A stretch of DNA of 64,000 nt from assembly GCA_024516035.1 (NCBI GenBank), contig CM044964.1, positions 2,595,163 to 2,659,162 of the forward strand. The letters run 5' to 3'. The notes below the pieces were generated by a model. It did no database searches. It had not been told where the DNA came from and was given only the letters and a program-made list of their open reading frames with translations. Below, piece after piece: positions 43,737-55,139 of the stretch. The stretch is from Bactericera cockerelli. Taxonomy: Eukaryota; Arthropoda; Insecta; Hemiptera; Triozidae. The translations under genes and the position numbers were made by a program. The first letter of the stretch is position 1; each line of letters begins with the position of its first letter.

Positions 43737-43876
43737 ACCGACCTCAGTAGCTTGATCGATAAGGCGGCGGACTTGTAACCTAGAGGTCGGTGGTTCAAGT
43801 CCCGGTTTCAGCGTAGATTTCAGTAAAGCGAGTTTGAGTAGTTGTGATATCACGACAGTGATTAACACAAATATAA
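43737..43876 (+). repeat. SINE family S3, full-length
   Basis: Nearly identical to the copy at 28057-28200, with ACCGACCTCAGTAGCTTGAT, ACTTGTAACCTAGAGGTCGG and GTGATTAACACAAATATAA. Confidence 0.85.
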
Positions 43877-44003
43877 CTTTTTTAACTTTTAAGTAGTACG
43901 AGTATTCAAAATGATACAATAGATAGTCCCTCTAACTCTTTACAATAGATAGTAGTAGTATTTTTTTTTAATGTTTTAATGTTTATTTTCAATTTGTTTT
44001 TAC

Positions 44004-44221
44004 ATGCCATCAGCGTCGATGCTGCGTTGAATGAACCGGTTCTCGTAGGATTTCCGAACCTAAGCAACGTCCAGCGAAATGATGACTGCGTGATTTCGAC
44101 CCAACCCCGGGTTGGGTGTATTTTATGCGGGTAGCAGGTTTGTGAGATTCCTGCAAATGGAAAGTCACATCCCCGCCGTGATATGACCATGCAATTCAAA
44201 AATGACGTTAAAAAAAAAATT
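44004..44221 (+). repeat. 5S-rRNA-derived SINE (family S5), diverged
   Basis: AGCGTCGATGCTGCGTTGAA, ACCGGTTCTCGTAGGATTTC and CGAACCTAAGCAACGTCC keep the first part of 5S rRNA better than other copies. The 3' part of the 5S head is shortened. The shared body (GGGTAGCAGGTTTGTGAG, CCCCGCCGTGATATGACCAT) follows. Confidence 0.8.
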
Positions 44222-44287
44222 ACATAAATAATTAAGATCATGCTCTAAGTTAATAAGCCCTTATTTTCAAACAGTGACACATAATGT

Positions 44288-44467
44288 GGCCTTATTTTTA
44301 CTGCTCGGCTAGGACTGAATCCTAATATTGCAGCAGTAATTCAAGACATATTATTATGTGGTAAAAATACCAAATGTGAGGATGTCCCTTTTCTTGTCCC
44401 GGCTGGGTTTCGAACCCACGACCACTGGATGACCAGACAGACTTCTTGACCATTCAGCTACCGGGAC
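44288..44467 (-). repeat. SINE family S2
   Basis: Minus strand: GTCCCGGTAGCTGAATGGTC head, GGTTCGAAACCCAGCCGGGA and a body with TACCACATAATAATATGTC. Confidence 0.8.
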
Positions 44468-44892
44468 TGAAATGAGGTTGTAATAACAAAAATTGATGAA
44501 AAATTTATTCAAACCCTCTAGAATTATTCTAAATTAGAAAAGATAAATTTAGCTTAGGAGCTAATTTAAAATTTATTTTCACTTGATGTAAATAAATTTG
44601 CCTGATTTTCAATTCAATTCCATGCACGAGACTCAAACCCCTGACCTACAGGTTACGAGTTTGCTGGTCAACGAGCGGGCCACTGAGATTATATATTATT
44701 ACCTACTTGATTACTTTACCTTCTACATATATTTTCTGTTCGATTCCGTCAACATTCTAGACGGGAAACTGTCAGCAAATCTGCCAACCATTTTCCCGTC
44801 ACTTAGCTTGATGTCAGTGGAAAGGGATTGCTCAAGACGGCGTGAGACATTAGTTGATATTTTTTACTTCCGAGCAAATCTATGGTCCGAAT

Positions 44893-45003
44893 GATGAAAC
44901 AGATCTAGAAATTAACCAGAATGGGCTCTATCCCTCAACACGTCCCCTAGTGGGAATTTCAACCAACCACAGCGCCTTTATATCAGCTGTTTAGTGATAG
45001 TGG
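44893..45003. mobile_element. MITE fragment (family of 54096-54260)
   Basis: CACGTCCCCTAGTGGGAATT and GGGCTCTATC match the inside of the MITE copies in reverse. One inverted end is missing. Confidence 0.45.
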
Positions 45004-46480
45004 CTCAGACCAACTTTACTTCTTCTTTTTTTTTCATGAATTGATAATAATGAAGATAATAATAATACATTTTTATTCACAAGAATAATGTTGACAAAGG
45101 GTATATCTCTGCCATCAAACCCATAAATTGTAAAATTGTTGCACAGAAAAATATTTGATTGATTGATTGAAGTCAATTTACAAATGAAACTGACTGATAT
45201 GATAGAAACTAACTCAATGATATAAATCCACACGTGTAGTACAGGATACATCCATAAAAATAATTGGAGGTTCAATCAAGTTCATTTGTCTGAATGTAAA
45301 AAAATTAATCTGCCTAGATTTCTAGAACGTGGATCGGATTTCGTAAAATTTAATACTTTTTCTAAAATCAAACAGGTCTGCAAACCTCGTATCCTCATGA
45401 GAATTTTGGTCTTTATCGCTCTGTTATTCATGTTGTTGTTGTGAGTGATATTCTGAAGCCAACTTTATTTCAAAGTTGGCTCGTCCTTATAACTTTATGA
45501 GGATTTGGACTTTTTTGTTATAAGCCATTAAACCCTTAGGAAACTGCAAGCTAGCCTGGCTTGAAAGGGTTGTCTAGTCTGTTCTCTGTTTATAGTGAGA
45601 CACTGGTCCTCTAGCGAGACACTGGTCTTCTCCCTGTTTAACGTCCCTGCCAGACTCCTCTATTATTTACGAGGAAGTACCTTGTCCACACCGACAAAGC
45701 ACATTTTTAGTTTGTTTTATATTACTTTACAATTCAGTAGTTCATATGTTTTGCCATAATAGTTACCCATTAAACCATGTCGAATTTCTTGGCTCGGAAA
45801 TCGACTTGTGCGCAAGTATTTGACCTTGTCTAGAAGTGTGACAATAATTGACAATCGCAATGACAGTTGACAATTGTAGATCCTTATAACCCGGTGTCTA
45901 CACAGGATATAATATATCATGTCTTATGTAGACGTAAGGATACGATGTATCTTTTTGTCGGATATTTGTTTTCTTTCTGAAAGGTAGCTGGTGAATTATT
46001 GTCGATAAAGGATGTAAGGTACTCAAGTTTCTTCTTTGTTGTATTTAAGGTACGTAGTTTACTAGATTTTTCAGGTCTGATATTCTTCACTTGCGAAGAT
46101 TTTATTTTATAATATTTTCTAATATCAATAATATTTTCTAATATACCTAGTTCTACTAGGTACAAAATATTACTTTTCGGGGAAAGTACTGACAATTGTA
46201 CAAAGTACTGAAAATTGTATGACATTTTGGTTTTACCATCAGGCATCTGACGTTCTTCAGAAAATAAATGAAAATAATTATACAAATATAGTAGAAATCA
46301 GAAAAATAAATGTTTTATGTATGGAACTATCTTTGAAAATCCACAACACCATCAAAAATAACATATTACATCAACAAACGAGCACACAGAAAACAACCAC
46401 AACCAACACCAATTCTGCATCAAATTGCCTGTATTACAATCAAAAACAACCTCAACTGCAACACAAAAGATTTTCTTAAG
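45004..46480. other. No supported gene; old repeat at 45500-45660
   Basis: The only recognisable part is the repeat shared with 19450-19640. The open frame on the minus strand at 45917-46285 has no known domain. Confidence 0.5.
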
Positions 46481-46482
46481 AT

Positions 46483-46650
46483 GAGTGTTTCACAGCCTTT
46501 TTTATTTACAAGTAAACAAGCGTCTACTGTAGACGCTTGTGGTGTGTGTGTTGTAGCCTGCCCATCCCGTAGTATGTCTCCCCTCTGATGGGCGAGAAGT
46601 GACAAAATACTACATTTAGGTGCTGGGTCAACACAAGCGCTTTAACACGT
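46483..46650 (-). repeat. SINE family S4, partial
   Basis: Minus strand: GACCCAGCACCTAAATG, CCCATCAGAGGGGAGACATA, then an exact 10-base inverted word CAAGCGTCTA/TAGACGCTTG, and the tail AGGCTGTGAAACACTCATCT. Confidence 0.8.
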
Positions 46651-46944
46651 CTGGTTATGGCGGGAGAACCATCACATTTCAGAATCTTAGAGGTATTGAG
46701 AGTAAAATTTAGAGGCATTACGGTTTAGTTACTATAGTAAATCAACAATTTATTCTCCACATAATCATTATTCCGGACGAATTAGTAGCCATAGACGCAC
46801 GACTGCCTTCAAATCACGTGGTCATTGTTGAGGAAATCGTACAAATAACCTCTTACACACCTTGTAAATTGTTCAGACCAAGAACTGGTTGGTACTTGCC
46901 CTCACCACTGGTTTGGAAAAAAATGAGGGGTGGGGTCAATACTA

Positions 46945-47106
46945 AGGGCCGAATTATGAAACAGGATTATATTTCTATAGGTGGACTCTATCACTTAACT
47001 CATACCATAGTGCGATGTGATTGGTTGAAATTCCCACTACCTAGAGGGCGTGTTAAAGGAGAGTGTTCATTCAGATTAATCTAATCCTCTTTCATAATTC
47101 GGCTCT
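46945..47106. mobile_element. MITE with ends GGGCCGAATTATGAAACAGG
   Basis: The left end is the near-perfect reverse complement of the right end (TTTCATAATTCGGCTCT), with matching subterminal GGATTA/TAATCC. It is about 160 bp, non-coding, and a close relative of 54096-54260. Confidence 0.75.
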
Positions 47107-47109
47107 AAA

Positions 47110-47934
47110 TCACCAAATGGAGAAAAGTGTTCACTACGGAATAATTTTCAGGTAGATTCTCTCTGAGGGATGGTTCTATTCATCAAATTTTATCTATAGT
47201 ATACTCAACTGTTTGACCGTAGCTACTGAAATATACTTACAAAATCTTGACATGAAAAGATTTGTATTGTTCAAACCTACAATTACATCATGTACCTATG
47301 TTGTATAATGTTCGTAGATACGACATAATTTATATAGGTACATACATGGTAGTAAATACACACACAGCTATACACAGAATTCTGATTCATAAATTAATAA
47401 TCTTACTCACTTTTTTTTTTATAGTACTAGTGAATATATTATATTATTCAATTGAGCATTCTTACTGACTGTAAGAATGCTCAATTGAAAATGTCAGTCA
47501 CAGTAACTACCTTTTACAAGAATTTGTCAATTCAATAACAATTTATGGATCAAAAGATTCTGGAGACAATTTTCCTAAATTGTCACACCGTAATAAATAC
47601 ATAGATACAAATTAAAGAACAGGGGTGTACGAGTATCAGGTAATTCTCAATGACTGTGTAGGACAAATATGATAATACAAAGAAATGGATAGAAATGTAT
47701 CAAAGTAAATAGAGCAAACTTTTATGTAACATGGAAAATGGTTGTGACAGTGATTAATTTATCGCAATATAAACAATAGTGTTTAGTTTGTATAACCATA
47801 TGATAAATATTGTAGAAAAAGAATATCAACCAAATCTACTAATACTAGTTTATGCTGACTACTTAATCCTGGTTTATCCTTGTGGTAACTCTTACCCTAA
47901 AAGCTTTTTTTTTTTTTTCTTTTAGCACTGTTAC
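47110..47934. other. No gene seen; short perfect inverted repeat at 47450-47490
   Basis: CAATTGAGCATTCTTAC at 47449-47465 is mirrored by GTAAGAATGCTCAATTG at 47471-47487, giving a 17-bp hairpin with a five-base loop. Otherwise AT-rich sequence. Confidence 0.6.
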
Positions 47935-48165
47935 CAATATTATAAGGTCGTTAGTGCCGTTCCTCAAGTTCCATACGAGGTGAAGAAGATATACACTTTT
48001 CAGAAATGCCATCAATGAGTCCACTTCACTGGTGGAAGTCAAGAATGGTTTAGGGTCAAAGAATAGGCGACGTGCAACATAGATATGACATTCATTTACG
48101 ATGTGACGAACAGACAGGGATTACCACAGGTACATACAGGTCGCCTAAAAGCCTTAAAACTTTGA
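47935..48165 (-). pseudogene. Non-LTR retroelement C-terminal zinc-knuckle fragment
   Basis: The minus strand reads VCTCGNPCLFVT, then after a one-base shift HIVNECHIYVARRLFF. Together this is the C..C..H...C arrangement found after the RT domain of many jockey- and CR1-like proteins. The frame change shows decay. Confidence 0.55.
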
Positions 48166-48266
48166 TTTAAGAGCCCAACACATCTTCCAGCACATCTTGG
48201 TAGATTTTGTCAGCTTGGAATATTACACAACTTAGTCATCTCACATTGTTAAAAGTACTCCTTTCT

Positions 48267-48400
48267 ACCGATCTCAGTAGCTTGATCGGAAGGTGGCGAA
48301 CTTCTCATAAACTGGAGGTCGGTGGAGTTCAGCAAAGATTTAGTAAATTGGGTTTGAGTAGTTTTTTCATTAAGAGTGTGACTAACACAAATATGATAAC
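48267..48400 (+). repeat. SINE family S3, diverged
   Basis: ACCGATCTCAGTAGCTTGAT, CTGGAGGTCGGTGGA and an ending CTAACACAAATATGATAACT. Confidence 0.75.
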
Positions 48401-48469
48401 TCGACTAAATTTCAGTAGTCCATTCTTTAGACTGTCAATGGTCGATTTCACAAGAAAGTTTTCCATTAT

Positions 48470-48680
48470 GCCAACAAATTATGACACGAGCAAAGAGATG
48501 AAAACTAAGAAAAATAATAGAAGAATTAGAGATAGGTGGTGAATAAAAGAGGAGAATACTTAAAATGAAGTGAAGATACAATGAAGACAACAAATTATGA
48601 CACGAGCGAAGAAATGAAAACTAAGCAAAAGAACAGAAGAATTAGGGATAGGTGGTAAATAAAAGAGGAGAAAACCGAAA
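48470..48680. repeat. Local tandem duplication, about 115-bp unit
   Basis: ACAAATTATGACACGAGC, GATGAAAACTAAG and GATAGGTGGTRAATAAAAGA occur twice in order, then a retroelement RT remnant (AACTGGAGAAAAGAGGACG) at 48705-48810. Confidence 0.7.
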
Positions 48681-48900
48681 ATAAAATGAAGTTACAAAGT
48701 AAGAGAAAAAAACTGGAGAAAAGAGGACGTATTAGATAAAAGATACGGTAGGAAAGTAAGTATTCATGGAGCAAATGCCGACCTCAAGTAGATTTGGGGA
48801 AAAGTAAGACTAGAATTCATTGTCATCTGGACTAATTCATAATCACAAGATTAAAAGCATGATTTGTCTATATCATAGAATTTAAAAGATTTAGAGAGCA

Positions 48901-48943
48901 GTCTAAGACTAGTTTCGGCCTTATTTGGACTCATCAGTTAGAC
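48901..48943 (-). ncRNA. Hammerhead ribozyme motif, distinct family (copy C)
   Basis: Minus strand: helix I is a perfect six-pair GUCUAA/UUAGAC. The core CUGAUGA is intact. Helix II is GUCC/GGCC around AAAUAA with one mismatch, and GAAA is intact. Helix III is two pairs AC/GU around UA, and the cleavage triplet GUC is present. The spacer upstream (ACTTTTCTCTGTATGTCTAA) faintly recalls copies A and B, but helices and loops differ. It lies in intron 1 of the metalloproteinase, antisense to it, 115 bases before exon 2. Confidence 0.8.
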
Positions 48944-49058
48944 ATACAGAGAAAAGTAAATAAAGAAGAAAGATTACACATCTTGAACAATGTTATAAAA
49001 AAAAAAAAAAATAAACAGAAAAATCATCTATAAAACCCTTTCACTTCTCCTTTTCCAG

Positions 49059-49188
49059 ATGTACCTGTCACAGTTCGGCTACCTGAGTCCGATAGTCAGA
49101 AACCCCAGCTCAGGCCATTACATGTCAGAGGAAACTCTGACCAGGGCAGTGATGGAGTTCCAGAATTTTGCCGGACTCAACATGACAG
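49059..49188 (+). CDS. Mmp1: Matrix metalloproteinase exon 2: prodomain
   Basis: A pyrimidine tract and TTTTCCAG lead into MYLSQFGYLSP, the peptidoglycan-binding-like propeptide start of MMPs. TLTRAVMEFQNFAGLN follows with the helix pattern of the domain. The exon ends ACAG/GTAAAA in phase 1, splitting the Gly codon that exon 3 completes. The propeptide holds the enzyme inactive until cleaved. The hammerhead motif on the other strand lies 115 bases upstream. Confidence 0.93.
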
Positions 49189-50170
49189 GTAAAAATATAG
49201 AAACATAAAATATATAATAAGTTTTCAGAAAAAACCTAAATGTAATGGTACACAACTCTAGGTTGAAGAAATAAACATCAAAATAATTGGAAGATAAAAA
49301 CACTAGATTTTTCGTTTTACTAAATTAAGACTTTTAATTAAATAATTATAATTAATGAGTCAATTTTACTTAATTAAGTAAAACAAAAAAAGCCAAGAGT
49401 TTTTTATCTACAATTTTTTCGATAGAAACATAGGATTAGACCCAGTTATATTCACGTGAAAGTTAGGATGAATTCTTAATCATTAAAAGTTATAACACTA
49501 AAATATTATGAAGAGACACATCCCAGCAAAATTACCAAGCTTGTGTTCACCCTAAAAGCTGAAGTAAATGATTGAAGAACTAAAGTATGGCTAAGAAGTC
49601 CTAGAACATATGTCTATACAAACTTTACCAAAAAGTTCTAACATTGTTTGGGAATACTGTGTGTTTAAAGGCCGAGATTAAATAATAAAATTATTTAAAT
49701 AAAAATAAGAACTCACCTTTTTATGGACGATTTTTTTTTAGTTCTACGAGTGTTTCACTCGCTATCTCTAGGTCGCTATCTCAAGTCATTTGTTAAATTT
49801 CACAAGATGGCTTAAAAAAAAGTAAAAAAAATAAATGACAGGCCATATTTACTTACTCGTACCTTAACTTTATTATCAGTGAGAAGTTTCAGTCCATTGA
49901 TAGTTTTCACAATGAATAGGAATACCTACTCTTGAAAAATGTAGTACAAAGAAATTATACCTAGCTCTTCATATTTTTAAAACGTTTTAGTTCATTGACA
50001 TTGCCATTGTCATGGTCATTGACATACCAGGATATAGAAATAAAGTTGACAGGATGAATACTATGCACATTCATTACTTCAGGATGGATACAGAAATAAA
50101 CTAAAAAACATCCCAAAAAGTGTGCAGTTTTTGTCAATGATTTGCATCCCCAGTACATTTTTCTTCTTTC
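49189..50170. other. Start of intron 2; no gene seen
   Basis: AT-rich sequence. An inverted word TAAGTAAAACAAAAA-type near 49310-49390 is short and of unknown meaning. Confidence 0.45.
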
Positions 50171-50172
50171 AT

Positions 50173-50310
50173 ATTTGTGTTAATCAGTTTTGTGATATCA
50201 CAACTACTCTCACTCGCTTCACTAGACCCACGCTGAAACTGGGACTTGAACCGCCGAAATCCAGGTTACAAGTCTACGGCCTTCTCGATGAAGCTACTAA
50301 GGTCGGTTCA
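50173..50310 (-). repeat. SINE family S3
   Basis: Minus strand: ACCGACCTTAGTAGCTTCAT, CTTGTAACCTGGATTTCGG, AAGTCCCAGTTTCAGCG and the ACACAAAT end. Confidence 0.8.
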
Positions 50311-53300
50311 TTCCCAGTACTTTCATGGATGGAATTATGGTGATGATAATGGTGTTATCCTGAATACTTTTTAGTTAATTGAGAGACTTAAGTGTTGACA
50401 ACAAGAGTAACATAGGTGACATCACACATGCCCAGGTCAATAAAGTAAAAAGGGGATTTTTCATGAAGTACAAGTAGTTTTCTGAAGTTTATATCGAAAT
50501 AACTTCCCTGGTATGCAGAATCGTAAATCCACTAACAAAAACACGGAGCAAGGAGTTCCTCGTGTATTTTCACACCAAACTCTTGTTTATATATTTCCGC
50601 GAATGGATAATTTACATTATCAAACGATGAGAATAGTACAATAAATGTATCTGTACAAGTAATAATTAATACATAAAATAAATATATTGTATATGATGTT
50701 GTAAGTAAAAAAATACATAAATGCTTTAAACCAGCTGAAACACTCGTAAAAATTGCTAGATACAACCACGTTGTGCAATTTGCATAACGCGATCAATGAA
50801 CCTGTTAATGAACTTGAAATGTATCAAATTCTCATGCTAAAACAACACTAGAGTTTTCAGACATTATTAAACGCAATTGTATTACTTACTCTTTTCCTAT
50901 TTGACCTGGGTTGGTGTTTTTCACCACCTTGCCAACTAGTTTTATGTTCAGTATCTTGTCGGCCGGAAAGTAAAACTAGCCATCTGCATTTGGACCATCT
51001 CCATTCGGTCATTGAAATCTCCACCAGTCTTTCAGGTAAAAATTGTTTTTTTTTCGCTTTTTCCCGCGCATATATTTGAATACTACACCGAACTTTTGAT
51101 TGTTAGCCAATAGTTAGGTTAATTTCCGTCCAGAAAAATTAAAAATCGAGAAATGACCAACTGTCACTTGGTCAGTTTTACCTTCTAGCCGACGACTGAT
51201 GGATCAGAGACTGGAGCTATAAATGTTACCTTCCACTAAAGCATGGTATTATTATTATGACATATAATTATGTTTCGGTAAATGTATTTGTTCCGCATGC
51301 AGTCAAGGACGAGCAGTAAAAAGTTTGCGCTGACTGAACTCAAAAATGTAGGAGACACTGAATTTATTCCTAATAACCTGACCATCAAAATTATTTCTCT
51401 GTTAGTTTACGCCCCCACAATAACCACCTTCTTAGAAACTTACCTATGTATTCCTAAATACAAAAGCTATAAAATGCTAATGGTAAAGACGTCAACTATA
51501 ACAAAAGTGGAATCGTTCTAAACAGAGGAACCAGCAAATTGGAATATTTATAAAAAAAAGACCCCAATAAAATAATGTAATGTACTTTAAGTGAACAGAG
51601 TGTTTACTTATTCTTTTACTAAGTGAACAAAGTTTTTACTTATTTTTATTTTATTGGGAGGTCAGAAATCAGCATATTACATAAGGAAGTTTGGTTATGT
51701 GAAATCTCGCCTTACCAAAAATATAAATAAATTAATAAAAATAATCATAATACCTATGTGTTCCTTAATAAAAATAAAACGCATTCAAAATTATGATCAT
51801 GCACAAAGCACTCATTTTGATAGCACTATAATTTGATGAAAATTAAAATAAAAGAAGAACCAGGAACAAGGAAGACTTGAAAACATTGGAAGATGTTCGC
51901 GGAATAATTAAAACGTCAAGTGAAATCATTGAGAAGTCCAAACGTCTGGCATCCGTCAATGCTAAAACAACAACAAAGCGATCATGATTCACGCCAAAGA
52001 TACCTAGATTGAAATTATAGGTATCAATAAAATAGCAATGATCTATGTCATCCATGAAACACAAAGTGTACCAACAGGAATTGAAAGAGACATTGATGCC
52101 TGATGAATACTAAACGACAATGATCTTGATCCAAACATTGCAAACCACAAGGATGTTTTAGAAATAGTAAAAAAGCTTGTAGTGAATAGATTATATGGAA
52201 GTGCTACTGAAGCGGAGGTCTCAATTATTTGTCAAGGAACTCTTATAGTGATAACACGTGTTCTGTCTCAAACTCTGTACTATTTGGGAAGGATTATGTT
52301 GATTCGGCCTACTAATAAGAAAAAATATTTCAAATCTGCTTGTCCGTTTTAATTTATTGTGCTTCAAAGTCATTTCAATTGCAGGTATCTTATCAGACCA
52401 GGAGTTCTCTCCATTATCTAAAGGCATACTATCTACATTTCACCTCATAATAATATCTACACTACCAGTGTACCAGTACATGTTATAACACAAAGTGTTA
52501 TGTTTGAAAGTGATCGATCTGAAACCATGCCGGTCGCTTTTTTATCATTATTAAATATTTGGTGGATGTTGCTCATATTTGGTATTTCATGGAAAACTGG
52601 TCTATTGAGCACACCATTTTCCGCTGTTTAAGTTATAGTCAAATTCTTATTCAACAATCATTTTTTATAAATCCGTCGCATCACAAACGAAGTTTAGTAG
52701 TTTTAAAATTTATTTAAAATCCCCCAACACAACTGCATTAATAACAACCATTATCATGTTTTATTTGATTTCAACAATTTTACGGGAAAAACCCACCGCA
52801 ATTTTATCAACAATGGACCGAGCGTATAGGTCACGTTTGGAAACAATAGATAAACCTAAATCAACACGATTCATAACTAACATCTGTCCAATAAGTCAAT
52901 ATTGAAGTATGACTAGTATGACTACAGATGAGGTAACTGATAATTTAAGTTCTGGATCTTGCTCGATCTGTCTAGAAACATGGAATAGGATAAAAAAAAA
53001 TACTGAATGGTACTCCCCTTTAAGAATTGATCTTAAGAAATCGAGATAACTCTAGATAACAATAGAAGATAATGACTCAATCCAACACTTATCCCATAAT
53101 TAGCATAGTGAAACACTCATCGACGCAAAAATAGCAGAAGAAACGATAGCGTCAAGTGTATTTAAAAACAAAAGAAAAATACAACCAAGTTGTCGGTAGA
53201 GAAAGTTCAGGATCAAGTTCGGAATGCAAATGATACTGTATGAAGTATGGATAGAATTGAAGGAGTGATGTCATTTAAAGACTTACTAAGAGATCTTGAC

Positions 53301-53490
53301 GTGCCATGAGGACGAAGTAAAGTTATGACCAAATGGTGAGAAAATGTGATGGGTAATGCGTCGATAGTGTTGATCTCAGGATAGATTTTTCATGCAAAAT
53401 TGAGTGATTTATGCGTACCTGATATGGTCTGAGGTAATTTCAGAGGGTGACGTATATTGGAGGTGAATGTGGGTTCGAAATATTAACTCT
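50311..53490. other. Intron 2 sequence without supported genes
   Basis: A fragment with ACCTTCCACTAAAGCATGGT near 51228 may be the end of an S7 SINE. Between 51840 and 53350 several stretches look like old coding remnants full of stops, but I cannot assign a family. Confidence 0.4.
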
Positions 53491-53491
53491 T

Positions 53492-53802
53492 GGAGTCACT
53501 GTGGCAGAGCGAGTTAGCGCACTAGGCATTGCACACATGGTGACCTGGGTTCGATTCCCAGCGGGGGAGGATTTTTTCTGCTCTGTACTTGGATGTTCGG
53601 GGTCCACTCATACCTCGTGAGGAAAAATGAGTAGTTACTGGTATGAGTAACGACCAGTGGCGGCATTACCGGAGTAAAAAGAAATTAATGTAACAGAATA
53701 ATTCGAAATGTAAAGGAGGCTCTTAGTAATGCTGCGCTACCCACAAAAATTTGAAGAGGCCTTGTGCTTCACCACAAAGAAATTCGTACATACATACATA
53801 CA
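53492..53802 (+). repeat. SINE family S1, full-length
   Basis: GTGGCAGAGCGAGTTAGCGC, GACCTGGGTTCGATTCCCAG, CTGCTCTGTACTTGGATGTT, GGCTCTTAGTAATGCTGCGC and a (CATA)n tail. Confidence 0.88.
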
Positions 53803-54095
53803 ATATTAACTCTTGGATGAGCGAGCAATTCACAGTGGAACAGACTGTTTTCACTTGTTGTATGTGTGTGATTTACCTCAATCCTAAATCATTGGGATGA
53901 TTTTGATAATTTAATTTGAAGGTACTGTTTTATCTCAATTCTTTCAAATACACTCTTAGAGTGGGTAGTGAAAGATATTTTAGGTTTTTGGGCTATAATC
54001 GTTAACGATGCTACCGTAGAGTGATAGTGAATAGAAAAAAATCTGTAAATTTGTAAGGCATCGACAACGATCAGAAGATCAAGCGTCTATACTTT

Positions 54096-54260
54096 AGGTC
54101 CAATTATAAAACAGGATTAGATTTAATCTAAGTGGACACTATCACTTAACTCAGGCTATAGTGGCGCTGTGAATGATGTTGAGGGATCCCCACTAGAGGA
54201 CGTGTTGAGAGATAGTGTCCACTTGGATTAAATCTAATCCTGTTTCATAATTTTGGGCCC
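54096..54260. mobile_element. MITE with ends AGGTCCAATTATRAAACAGG
   Basis: Inverted ends extend about 45 bases: AACAGGATTAGATTTAATCT with GGATTAAATCTAATCCTGTT, and AAGTGGACACTATC with GATAGTGTCCACTT. Non-coding; relative of 46945-47106. Confidence 0.82.
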
Positions 54261-54604
54261 TTATTTGTTTCAAATGTCAGTTGTTGCAAGTTTTCATTGA
54301 AAACTATAGAAATCTTTGGTAAGTTGCTAGCTACTTTCCCTGTTTTGAACATTTCGTCTGCCACTTACCGCCCAAAAATTATGACCAAACTAATTATTTA
54401 TCTTACTTATCATCACTTGAAATTTTTTTATAGTGGATTTTTAGACAGATCTAGAAGAAGCAGAAGACAGAGCACATTGGAGACACAATGTCAGCAAGGC
54501 CAAAAGTCTGCTAGACTTCCTATGGCACTGCTGGTAATTATGTGACCTGGTTTCTGGTTTTCGGATGAAATTCCATACATAACACTGTGATTTAGTAGTT
54601 AAGT

Positions 54605-54746
54605 ATGATATTTGTGTTGATCACTTTCGTGATATCACAACTACTCAAACTCGCTTTACTAAATCTATGCTGAAACCGGGACTTGAACCACCGACCTCTT
54701 GGATACTAGTCCGCTGCCTTATCGATCAAGCTACTGAGGTCAGCAA
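54605..54746 (-). repeat. SINE family S3, full-length
   Basis: Minus strand: GACCTCAGTAGCTTGATCGA, AAGAGGTCGGTGGTTCAAGT, CCCGGTTTCAGCATAGATTT and the ending ACACAAATATC. Confidence 0.85.
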
Positions 54747-54814
54747 ATTCCATACAATTAACACTGCGACTTAGTAAGATCTATAGTAAGTAAGGACCAA
54801 TTTTAGTGAAATAG

Positions 54815-55010
54815 ATATTATTATTAAACACTTTGGATCAAGTTTTATTTACAAATAACATAGAATATATACATACATAGAAATTAAAATTAACAAAACA
54901 AAACTTGATCAAGGGCGGTGCTAATACCAACGATATTCTCTTCCAAATTTTTGATAATATGGTCATTTTTGATAATATGGTCATTTTTGATAATATGGTC
55001 ATTACTATTT
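54815..55010 (-). repeat. Decayed S9 copy followed by an 18-bp triplication
   Basis: The minus strand has GCACCGCCCTTGATCAAG and an AAAGTGTTTAATAA end like S9. TTTTGATAATATGGTCAT then repeats three times at 54951-55005, immediately before exon 3. Confidence 0.55.
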
Positions 55011-55031
55011 GATTTTCTGTCTCCTTCCCAG

Positions 55032-55139
55032 GTCATCTGGACGACGACACACTTCACATGATGACGGTGCCGAGGTGTGGTGTTCGAGACAAGGTGGGGT
55101 TCGCTTCGGATTCCAGGAGCAAAAGATACGCCCTGCAAG
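55032..55139 (+). CDS. Mmp1: Matrix metalloproteinase exon 3: cysteine switch and furin site
   Basis: The acceptor TTCCCAG completes a Gly codon and leads into HLDDDTLHMMTVPRCGVRD. PRCGVRD is the cysteine-switch motif whose Cys blocks the catalytic zinc in the zymogen. DSRSKRYALQ follows: RSKR is a furin-type cleavage site (RxKR), as in furin-activated MMPs such as Drosophila Mmp1 and membrane-type MMPs. The exon ends CAAG/GTGAGA in phase 1. The switch and furin sites together show that activation is expected inside the secretory route. Confidence 0.96.

Noticed and set aside
52101..52130. CTGATGA with a nearby ACGAC as a hammerhead candidate
   Set aside because: The sequence between does not form helix II and the GAAA element is absent.
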